A DNA stretch of 64,000 nt from Cervus elaphus (Eukaryota; Chordata; Mammalia; Artiodactyla; Cervidae): NCBI RefSeq assembly GCF_910594005.1, contig NC_057829.1, positions 61,797,001 to 61,861,000 on the forward strand, in the 5' to 3' direction. The position numbers and the translations under genes were made by a program. A model generated the notes under the pieces. The model saw only the letters and a list, made by a program, of their open reading frames with translations, was not told the DNA's origin and made no database searches. Shown piece by piece: positions 55,243 to 64,000 of the stretch (within the stretch, counting starts at the first letter, position 1; the number at the start of each line of letters is the position of its first letter).

Positions 55243-56852
55243 ACTCCCTTCTCAGATAGCCCTTCTATCTCCATTACTGTGTGATAAGGACCATACATTG
55301 CACTTGTAGTTACAGTTTAATCGGTTACCCTGAAAAAGGGAGGGTTCCTCCTCAAAACCAACTGTTATTCTGTGACTTCTGATTAAAAGCAAGTATCACT
55401 GCTGACTGAGTGCTGTAAAAGTAGCCCGCAGCTGACAAGCCTGCACACCCTGTTTCTGCAAGGATGTCACGGCTCCCCTGAAATCATCCTTACCCTGTTG
55501 AGTTATTGATTGTCAGTGTGATGATAAGCACAGCTGTACACCATGCATTCGTGAAAGTTCAGAAAGTCATCTTGTTTCCAACTGCTTGGCTGAACAAAAG
55601 GTCACAGAAAAGTGGCCCCAGCCCTCAAGGAGATTACAGTAAACTCAAGGAGACAAATGAACACATGAGTCACATACAACAGAACACAGTTTAGAATTAT
55701 GAAGGTCTAAATATCCAAGTAGAGAACAGATTGGCAGGAATTCAGAAATGTGGAGAAAGGAAGAAGGCAAGGGATCTAAAGGATCGTTGAAGAGCAGAGG
55801 CATGGACTTGAGTTCACCGCAAATGTGATTGCAAATCCATCTACCTATCCAACAGATGTGGAGTTTGAAGGCAGAGGGGGTATTTGAATCATCTTTGTGT
55901 TTCCAGGCCCTCACCCCAAGGGAAGGGGGAGAAAAAGGAGGAGGAAATACAGGAGGGAAGTAAAAGAAGGAACAAGGTGGAAGAGAAAGAAGAGGAGGAT
56001 CTACCCATGACAGCAGTTCCAACATCATCCTCTCCACTCCCACCCTCCAACAAAGCAAGTGACTTGGAATTCCCAGATGCAACTTTCTGTTTTCCACTTT
56101 CGCTCCTGCTGTTCATTCTCCTTGAATTAAAGCAGGACATTTTGATGCCTAGGTCAAAATATAAAAATACCATGTGTACAATAAGCTTTTCTGAGTCTTG
56201 CATCAATATTGAGCCTGGCTAGGGATGGGATGAGGCTGCTTATTGAACATTTGAAACAAAAAAAAAAAAGGGAAAAGGCCTAAAAAATGTAATGATTAGT
56301 TCTCTTGTCAAACAGGCCAGCAACTTCACCAAAATATCACGTACTTATCTGGAATACCCATTCTCTCCCCCTTTCCTTGCCAACTAACTTGTATTTCTTA
56401 TGATGAAGTCTTTGAAATCAACATTTTAATGGCTTTTTAATCACCTGTTCATATTTAGTTTTTATTTTTATATTGTTTAATAATATAAATAATACATGAA
56501 GACATATTCCTTGTTTAAAAAAATACAAATAATTCTTGTCCCTCCTTTAAGAAACCCTTATTTTTTGTTTGATGTGTGTTCATTCAGATCTTTTTCTATG
56601 CAATACGTTTATTCAACAAATATTTATTGAGTGCCTACAATGTGCCGGCCACTGTTCTAGGCCTGAAAATACAGGATAACAAAACAACGTCACTCTCATG
56701 ATTTCTCATTCTACTGGTAACACATACATACACAGAGAAATACATAATTTTAAGTTTTAGATAAATGGTGAAATGCTGTACATATTGTACTTAGACTTGC
56801 ATCTTAGAGATTTTTCCATGTCAGAACACCTAGACCTGCCATAATTCTTTCA
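55243..56852. other. Intergenic sequence with an L2-like motif
   Basis: About 56610-56700 (caacaaatatttattgagtg ... tgttctaggcctgaaaatac) is typical of an L2-type 3' end. Purine-rich sequence lies at 55915-56000. No supported gene. Confidence 0.45.
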
Positions 56853-56971
56853 ACTTTTTCTTATGGTCGAGCCTCGAAGCTTGTGGGGTCCTAGTTCCTG
56901 GACCAGGAATCAAACCCACACCCTCTAAAGTAAAAGCCTGGAGTCCTAACCTCTGGACCAGGGAATTCCCT
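56853..56971 (-). mobile_element. tRNA-Glu-derived SINE (CHR type)
   Basis: gtggggtcctagttcctgga, ccaggaatcaaacccacacc and cctctggaccagggaattcc, minus orientation, with similar flanks (ccataattctttcaac / ccattaatcttttgaac). Confidence 0.85.
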
Positions 56972-59769
56972 GCCATTAATCTTTTGAACTGCTATGTAGT
57001 ATTCCATCTTATAGACGTTCCCTGGTTTATTTAAAACCATCCCCTGCAGATGTACATTCAGATTTATGTCAATCTGGATTGCAAGCTCTGGAAACTAACT
57101 TTGGCTAACATAACAGAAACTGGATTCACTGGAATGAAACTAGGTTGAAGAGCTGCAAGAAGGAAGGGGGCTAAGGAACAGGAAACCCAGCCAAGGTCAG
57201 TCCATTTAGTGTCACTTGACTCTCAGCAGTCACCCCTCTGCTGATTTCCCACCTGTCCGTTGGTCTCCAAGTCACCCCCCTGGAGAGGCAGAGTCATCAG
57301 AAGAACATCCAATTGACTTAGCCAAGGTCATTTGCCTCTACGCTTCTTCCTGGGGGAGAGCTCTGTCTCCCAGCAAAGCTCATCCAGTGGGGGATCACTG
57401 GCAAAAACGGGGAAAAATTAAACGATAAATGTGTGTTACAAATCATTCCCAATAGTTTACTTCCTGGGGCACATGGTTACTCTGGGCTGGGGCAAAGCTT
57501 AACCCTTCAATCTCCTTCAGACACACTAAAGACTAACATCTACATATTTCACATGTTGAAAAAAAAAAAACTGGACAGTTTTGCTACGGAATCCTCTTCA
57601 AAATTGGCCACAGGGCCAGAAATCCAGGGAGGAACTCAGTGAGCGGAAGGAGAGGAACCAGTTCTATGCAGCTAAAAACAAACAAGTTTGGGGCTGGAAC
57701 CCCAGAGTGAGAGTTCTGAGGGTCATTTTCCCCCGCCAGGACCACAAGGTCAGAGGCAAGAGGCTGGCAGAGAGGAGGACTGGAAGCTCACAGTCCTGAA
57801 GCATTACTCATTGGGAGTCACCATCTGGGGCTACAGTGTTGAATAAGTCATGGATCCTACACTCCAAAAGCTCAGACTGTAGCTGAAGGGCAAGGCGGCC
57901 AGGCTGTCTGGGCCACAGCAAAGGCAAAGACCAAAGTCTATGAAAGCCTGAAAGCACCACAAGCAGCCAGGCTTGGTGTGGTGCGGAGTTGAGGGAGGTG
58001 GCAGTGGTCCTCAGTTTTGCAGGTTGAGTTGGAAGACCTGCAAACGGAGTGAATCATTTTGAATTGGAATCTCTCTGGTGCTCTAATCAAAAACACCCCA
58101 GACCTCAGGTAAGGAGGCCCCAGGTACTGATGGTAAGTTTCAAAGGAGTAACATACATGTGATGTTCAAGAAATGGGCCGGTACATTATGATCTCTCCGT
58201 GCTGGGTGTTATCTCCACCGTCATGTGAGCCGAAGCTGGGAGGGATCCTTTTTTCCTGCCATTATAACCCATTCTTGTGCAGGTTGTTTTGGTACACAGA
58301 TAAATTTTGCACATGAAGCTTCTATAGCTACTAAGAAGAAGGGTGAAGGTCAGCAAAGGCCTTATGACTTCCACACCTCTCCTGTCCTCTAGACAAGGAG
58401 CCTTCAGAGCTAACTTCCAAGTGTCCCCTAGTCAAAATCAGAAAGTAAAGGAAACTTCCTTTAGCCCCTTAAGCCTTTGCATTCATCCTCAACCACAGAA
58501 TCTATCTTCTTTCAAGGATTTAGGAAGAGAGGGCTGCCTTGCTCATTCACACTTCAGCGTGAATTAAATCCAAGAGTACCTCTTCTGGAACATGTAAATT
58601 TAAAGGACCAACTTAATTGTGAAATAAAAGGCTCATCACCCAGTTAAAATAATTTACAGGATCCTGTGAATTAGAAAACCTGAAAACCTTCTCAGGATTC
58701 AATCACTATGTCTCGGGTTACCGTTTTGCAGCATTTCTAGGTTTGTTTTTATTATTGATTAGTTTTGGCTTCTCCCACTAAACTGTAAGTTCTATGGATT
58801 AAGGACTATATTTGGGTTTTGCTTATGTAACTATTTTTGAATGAATAAAGGAACACGTGAACCAAATATATCAAAGAGGTATTAAGTAAAATAGTGAGGT
58901 TACACAGGTCTTAAGGAAAAGCTACATCCTACCTATACTTGGACATAGGTCTTTGTTTCAATGCACCCAGCATCTCTTTAGGGGTTCCCTGCTCCCCTAT
59001 CCTCTGTGTGTTTTGGGTGGCATGGATGCTGTCTCTGTCTAAAGGAGTGGGCAAATTACTCTGGTCGGGCAATCAAAGGACTCTCTGGATTTTACAGTCC
59101 GGACCAACCCAAGTTAATACGGAAAGTATGTAGTAAGAGCTCCACTGGGTGAGCTGAATGTGGTGGGAAGGCAGAGGGCAGGAGGAACCACTCCCTGTTG
59201 GAGGAGGTTTGTAGCTGGACCAAGCAAGATTGAGATGGATAGAGATTTGGGGGAATGGTACTCTCTGCAGAAAGAATAGGACCAAACATGGGGAGACAGG
59301 ATCATGTTAGATACATATGGAAGCTGCCAAGGGTCCAGTGTGATAGGAGCAAAGGGCTTCTGTGAGGTCAAGAGAAGGTTGGAAGAGTGGACCAGGACCA
59401 GCCCTTTGAATTCTGGATACTATGTTAAGAAGCTAAGGGTTTTATTCAGGAGGTACTGTGGACCTATTCAGAGTGGGGGTGGTGGGTAACCTGAGCAAGA
59501 CGGGGCATTAGGAAGTTGATCTGCCAGAAGAGTGGATTAAGGGGAAAGAGGGGGAAAAAAAGGGAAAGAGGGTAGGGCCCAGAAGCAACTTGCAGGAACC
59601 CAGGCAAGGAAACATGAAGGGTATGGCCGGTGGGACCAGAAATAGGACATGACAATTGGCAGAGGCCCTGAGGGCAAGAAACAGGCCCTAGGGAGTAAGA
59701 ACCAGGCAGTGTTAGAAGAACAGATTACAGAACCTGGGTAATGGTTTGAGAAGGGCACCTTTTGGCATC
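56972..59769. other. Intergenic sequence, mostly unique-looking
   Basis: About 2.8 kb of moderate GC content with chance open frames of no more than about 85 codons. I recognise no protein or repeat in it. Confidence 0.4.
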
Positions 59770-59932
59770 AACCAAAACCAAGTTTGAATCCTGGCTCTGG
59801 CATTGCCAGTTTCTGTTATCTTGCACAAGTTTTTCTTAACTCTGGGCCTTGGTTTTCTTGTCCATGAAAGAGAATAATACTAAATGAAGAAGTTGTTGGA
59901 AGACTAAAGAAAAGAATCTCTTTAAGGTGCTC
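59770..59932 (+). repeat. MIR SINE
   Basis: tttgaatcctggctctggca, cttgcacaagtttttcttaa and tctgggccttggttttcttg: MIR in plus orientation, followed directly by a CHR SINE. Confidence 0.75.
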
Positions 59933-59934
59933 TT

Positions 59935-60090
59935 GAGACTTCCCTGGTGGCCCAGTGGCTAAGACTCTGAGCTCCCAATGCAGGGCACCCAGAGTCGATC
60001 CCTGGTCAGCAAACTTGATCCCACATGCTGTAGCCACAAGTAAGACCCAGCTCAACCAAATAAATAAATAAATATTTTTTAAAATAAAAA
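59935..60090 (+). mobile_element. tRNA-Glu-derived SINE (CHR type)
   Basis: gagacttccctggtggccca head, cagcaaacttgatcccacat and an (AAAT)n tail. Confidence 0.85.
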
Positions 60091-60099
60091 TTAAAAATT

Positions 60100-60270
60100 A
60101 AAATGTTTAGTTAATGGGTACAAAGTTTCTTTTTAGGATGCAGCAAATATTCTAAAATTAGGTTTTGGTGCTGGTTGCACAACTGTTAAAAATACTAAAA
60201 ACCACTGAATTGTACATTTTAAATGTGCGAATTTTGATATCTAAATAAAACTGATAAAAATATAATCAAT
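60100..60270 (+). repeat. L1 3'-end fragment
   Basis: gttaatgggtacaaagtttc ... accactgaattgtacatttt ... aataaaactgataaaaatat: the 3' UTR end of an older L1. Confidence 0.6.
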
Positions 60271-60363
60271 ATGTGGTAGTTACTATTACCTTTCTCAGTT
60301 CCTGATCTGAGTACATCTCATAGGCCTTGCCTGACTGGCATTGCCCTCCAAACCACCTGTGCA

Positions 60364-60686
60364 GATTTTATTTAAATTTTATTTATTTATATTTGGCTGT
60401 GCTGGGTCTTCATTGCTGGGCAGGCTTTTCTCTAGTTGTGGTGAGCCGGGGCTACTCTTTGTTGCAGTGCACGGGCTTCTCTCTGCAGTGGCTTCTCTTG
60501 TTGTGGAGCACGGGCTGCAGGGCACGTGGGCTCCGGCAGTTGCTGTATGCAGGCTCTAGAGCACAGACTTAGCAGTTGTGGTGCACAGACTTAGTTGCTC
60601 CACCACATGTGGAATCCTCCCAGACCAGGAATTGAACCCTTCATTGGCAGGCAGTTTCTTTACCACTGGACCAGCAGAGAAGTCCT
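60364..60686 (-). mobile_element. Long variant of tRNA-Glu-derived SINE
   Basis: Minus-oriented: atttatatttggctgtgctg, ctctagttgtggtgagccgg, a GC-rich body, and ggcaggcagtttctttacca to agagaagtcc. Confidence 0.88.
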
Positions 60687-61042
60687 ACGGTCTTTTTTTG
60701 AAATACTCAACTACGCTACCCGGTGTCTCCTGATTTTCAATGTTGTTGACACCCAGGCAGCCAGACACACACACAAAGCCTCTGCAGGTCTGAGACTGCC
60801 TTCCTCTGACACCTGCAGCCAGTCATTCTGTGAGTTCGAGCATCTACTTTTTCTATTCTCACTGCCATGGTTTGGCAAGGGCAGTACTGCCCTTTCTGCA
60901 GTCCCAGAAACAGGCGCACTAACCGCATCAGCCTATGTAGGATCACCCTAACAGTCCCTGTAGAGATGTGTTCCTACATGGCCACTTTTTACCTATGATC
61001 AAAATACAATGATGGCTCCTTGTCTTTTCATCTCTTCATTCT
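60687..61042. other. Intergenic sequence, no recognised element
   Basis: No gene or clear repeat; 61190-61529 is also blank. Confidence 0.35.
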
Positions 61043-61189
61043 TTATATTTTTTTAATATTTTTAAAAATGTATTTAGATTGCACAACTCATGGCATGTAG
61101 GATCTTAGCTCCCTGATGAGGGATCAAACCCATGCACCCTGCATTGGAAGTACAGAGTCTTAACCACTGGACTGCCAGAGAAGTGCCCC
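61043..61189 (-). mobile_element. tRNA-Glu-derived SINE (CHR type)
   Basis: atggcatgtaggatcttagc, tgagggatcaaacccatgca and cttaaccactggactgccag, minus orientation. Confidence 0.85.
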
Positions 61190-61529
61190 CTCCCAACTTT
61201 TTTTTTTAACTGTCCCCTCACAGCAGCCCTATTCTTAGGACAGCCCTCCTAAACTACTGAGAAGGAGATTGCTGTGTATCCTGACAGACTCTCCTGTTAA
61301 AACTGAGCACAGGGAAGTTAAGAAAGCATAGACCAGGACCACATCTCTTCATTCTTTATTCCTATTCTGATGGTAGATCTGACTGGGCCTAGCATAACCC
61401 AAAATCCATCAGAGACACTCATAGTCCTTCCGTTTTTTCCACTGAGTCTCAGAACTACCCCCAGGAATCTTCAGTAAATTTCTCCATAGCTTACACATTC
61501 TAAACCATTCCTCGAAACTATTTGCACTA

Positions 61530-62285
61530 GTTTCCTAGAGCTGTTGTGATAAATTATCACAAACTTGGTGACTTAAGACAACAGAAACTTGTTTTCTCAC
61601 AGGTTTGGAGGCCAAAAGTCTGATATAAATAAGGTGTCAGTTGGCAGGGTCAGTTCCTTCTTGGGGACTCGGGGAGAAGCTACTCCATGCTCTCTCTTGG
61701 CTTCTGGTAGTTGCTGGCAGTCCTTGGTGTTCCTTGGCTTGTGGTAGCATCACTCTAATCTCTGCCTCTGTCCATACATGGCAACCTCCTGTGTGTCTCT
61801 GGGTCCAAATTTCCCTCTTTTTAAAATATTTACTTATTTATTTTTGGTTGTGCTGGGTCTTCATTGCTGCGGGAAGGCTTTCTCTAGTTGCAGTGAGTGG
61901 GGGCTACTCTCTAGTTGTGGTGTTCAGGTTTCTCATTGCTATGCTTCTCTTGTTGTGGATGGAGCACAGGCTGTAGGTGCTCGGGCTTCAGTAGCTGCAG
62001 CTCACTGGCTCTAGAGCAAGGGCTTAGTAGTTATGGTGTATGGGCTTAGTTGCTCCGCAGAATGTGGAATCTTCCCAGATCAGAGATTGAACCCATGTCC
62101 CCTGCATTGGCAGGCGGATTCCTAGCCACTGTACCACCAAGGAAGTCCCCAAACTTCCCTTTTTTAAAAGGACACCAGTCACTAGATGAGGGCTGACCCT
62201 AATCCAATTTGACCTCATCTTAAGTTGATTACATCTTCAAGGACCCTGTTTCCAAATAAAGTCACATTTACAGATCGTCAATGGA
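61530..62285 (-). repeat. MLT1-type LTR (MaLR) split by a SINE
   Basis: In minus orientation: cacaaacttggtgacttaag ... ggaggccaaaagtctgatat ... tggtgttccttggcttgtgg, then after the SINE aaggacaccagtcactagat ... ctcatcttaagttgattaca ... tttccaaataaagtcacatt. It is an ancient endogenous-retrovirus-like LTR without genes. Confidence 0.8.
61821..62150 (-). mobile_element. Long variant of tRNA-Glu-derived SINE inside the LTR
   Basis: atttatttttggttgtgctg, ctctagttgcagtgagtggg, long body, then cattggcaggcggattccta to aaggaagtccc. The LTR continues on both sides. Confidence 0.88.
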
Positions 62286-62299
62286 CACAAATTTGGTGG

Positions 62300-62514
62300 T
62301 GGCTGTTGTTTAGTTGCTAAGTCGTGTCCTACTCTTTTTCGATCCCCATCAACTATACCCATTAGACTCTGTTCATGGAATTTTCCAGGCAAGAATACTG
62401 GAGTGGGTTGCCATTTGCTCTAGGGGATCTTCCTGACTCAGGTCAAACCCACATCTTTTGTGTCTCCTGCATTGGCAGGCAAATTCTTTGACACTGCACC
62501 ACCTGGGAAGCCCC
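62300..62514 (-). mobile_element. Bov-tA SINE
   Basis: Minus-oriented: tttagttgctaagtcgtgtc ... ggcaagaatactggagtggg ... caccacctgggaagcccc. Confidence 0.9.
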
Positions 62515-63410
62515 ATGAACTTGGAGGGGACCCTATTCAACTCAGTACACTACTCAAGTCTCCACCTCTGAGGCAGCATCCCTCAAAACCTTTCCAATCT
62601 TGAGTCCTTTCTACTTTTATAAATGGCAAAATATTCCACATTACTGCATCACTGTTAGCCCAATCCTTTAATTCATTTTAACTACCGAGTTACAGACCTG
62701 ACTGATCCTAGCACCCTGTTTGACCTGTGGGCAGTTATCTTTCCCACCCTATAAACAGCCTCTAAGACATTGTCAAATTTTGCCTTCCCTGGTGTTTCCA
62801 GCTTTCTCAGCTGCTACTCTACAGAGAGGTGTTTAATAACTCATTAGCACCTTTTTGCATCTCAATGTGAATCCCCTAGATCTCTTAAATTTTCTCTGTA
62901 AAATTCCTCCTCCCTGACCAACCCAGCTTCTAGAGCCTCAGGTCTGGGAGGCAATGAAAGGAGGGATATAGGAGCAAGCCTGTGTCTGCTTTCCCGTTTC
63001 CGAGGCCCATTGCTCAAGGATGCTGCTGACCTCTAGAAGAGAGGCAAGTCTTATTCCTGCCATATAGTTTGAAATCCTCCACAGTGGGCAAGAATTTAGT
63101 CAACCTGCAGCAGGCTGTCTACATCTTTTTAACACTAGATTGTGAATCTACACCGTTGTCCTGTCAGGCATTAAGCAACATGCCAGCAGGGTGTACACTT
63201 CCTCCTGCCTTCCAACAGTCAGCCCAGAGCCCCCTGTGCCCTGGCCAATTCTAAAAGAAGTCACAAAAGTAGTTGCTCCCTTTCTGTGGCTTATTTTTTT
63301 TTCCTCTAACATTTTGCTCTAAAACGTTCCAAACTGTCAATAAATTGGAAGGAATTTAATAGTGAACAACCCTATTACTCAGCACCTAGATTCTACCATT
63401 AACATTTCTT
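62515..63410. other. Intergenic sequence, no recognised element
   Basis: Nothing identifiable as a gene or repeat. Confidence 0.4.
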
Positions 63411-63484
63411 AGCATTTAAAAAATTGAGCTATACTTCACATAACAGAAAATTCACTTTAAAGTCGCTTTTGAAGTGTACACTTT

Positions 63485-63603
63485 GGGGAATTCTCTGGTA
63501 AACCAGTGGTTAGGACTTCATGCTTTCACTGCAAGGTCTGAGGTTCAATCCCTGGTTGAGAAACTAAGATCCCACAGTTGCACAGCAAAATAAATAAATA
63601 AAA
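63485..63603 (+). mobile_element. tRNA-Glu-derived SINE (CHR type) inside the L1
   Basis: ggggaattctctggtaaacc head, gagaaactaagatcccacag, AAAT-rich tail. Flanks aagtgtacacttt and aagtgtaaacttt match except for one base. Confidence 0.88.
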
Positions 63604-63715
63604 TCAAGTGTAAACTTTTGAAGCGTGCAATTCAGTGGTTTTAAGTGTATTCACTACGTAGTACAAACATCACCACTAATTCCAGAACATTTTCATCACC
63701 TCAAAAGAAATCTAG

Positions 63716-63833
63716 GGAGGGGGGATTGGGATGGGGAATACATGTAAATCCATGGCTGATTCATGTCAATGTATGGCAAAAACCACTACAATATTGTAAA
63801 ATAATTAGCCTCCAACTAATAAATATAAATGGG
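63716..63833 (+). mobile_element. Young L1 3'-UTR fragment inside the old L1
   Basis: ggggggattgggatggggaa, atggctgattcatgtcaatg and aataattagcctccaactaa, the same 3' UTR as the 1187-3699 L1. Flanked by AAAAGAAATCTA on both sides (63704-63715 and after the A-tail). Confidence 0.88.
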
Positions 63834-64000
63834 AAAAAAAGAAATCTAATGCCCATTATCAATTAGTCTTAATTCCCATCTCTTCCCAATCTCTGACAAC
63901 TACTAATTCACTTTCTGTCTGTACAGATTTGTTTATTCTGGAAATTTCATATAAATGGAATCATACAATAGGTGGCCTTTTGTGTCTAGTTTCTTTCACT

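Larger units (their letters stand above)
63411..64000 (-). repeat. Old L1 3' segment (antisense) with two nested insertions
   Basis: ttgagctatacttcacataa, then (after a SINE) gcaattcagtggttttaagt ... ccagaacattttcatcacct, and after a young L1 piece ctggaaatttcatataaatg with ggtggccttttgtgtctagt. The element continues past the right edge. Confidence 0.7.

Noticed and set aside
55645..56222. Open frames of 105-150 codons on both strands
   Set aside because: Low-complexity purine/pyrimidine-rich sequence with no recognisable domain, no splice support and frames open on both strands at once.
53261..64000. Search for FRAT1, the neighbour I would expect upstream of ARHGAP19
   Set aside because: No GC-rich single-exon frame or FRAT-like motif is visible, so if it is there it lies beyond the right edge.
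1..64000. CRISPR arrays, operons, riboswitches or phage-type defence genes
   Set aside because: None are present; the repeats are dispersed mammalian retroelements and the only host gene is spliced.

Overview
The window is mammalian nuclear DNA from a ruminant, most likely a bovid. The evidence is its repeats: several BovB (RTE-type) LINE copies, many Bov-tA/Bov-A SINEs that share the BovB 3' tail, tRNA-Glu-derived cetartiodactyl (CHR-type) SINEs, and a young bovine-type L1. Species cannot be fixed from sequence alone. There is no prokaryotic gene organisation, CRISPR array or operon.

The only protein gene I can support is ARHGAP19, a RhoA-directed GTPase-activating protein. It lies on the minus strand and fills 1 to about 53,000. 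Nine coding exons can be placed by splice sites, phase and family sequence: exon 1 52925-52980, exon 2 25764-26029, exon 3 24767-24847, exon 4 22667-22876, exon 5 19824-20050, exon 6 18398-18484, exon 7 6658-6723, exon 8 5456-5647, exon 9 329-427. They join in frame into 1284 nt (428 codons). The last roughly 66 residues and the normal stop are off the left edge. Exons 2-6 carry the RhoGAP domain with arginine finger R143. Exons 7-9 carry the C-terminal regulatory tail, including a T404-P site and an RSRSFS motif with S422. A possible alternative terminal exon ends exactly at the left edge (1-144).

The promoter is a GC-rich region at about 52560-53260. It has a ZNF143-type motif, three inverted CCAAT boxes, a TATA-like element and GC boxes upstream of exon 1. 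A perfect oestrogen-response-element-type palindrome sits in intron 1, 72 bases past the exon 1 donor. The sequence right of 53,260 is intergenic and rich in repeats; I see no gene there.

Intron contents: intron 8 holds a young 5'-truncated L1 (1187-3699) with a 710-codon open ORF2 fragment and a perfect 15-bp target-site duplication. Intron 6 (6724-18397) holds a decayed BovB, an LTR of MLT1 type, an old L1 and an unexplained coding-like stretch next to exon 6. Intron 1 (26.9 kb) holds five BovB copies in alternating orientation, two L1 copies with 5' inversion, a pogo/Tigger-like DNA transposon remnant and numerous SINEs.

I did not find an undescribed biological system. The points most worth a second look are the alternative terminal exon, the promoter-proximal palindrome, the young L1, the inverted BovB arrangement in intron 1, and the coding-like stretch at 17640-18230.
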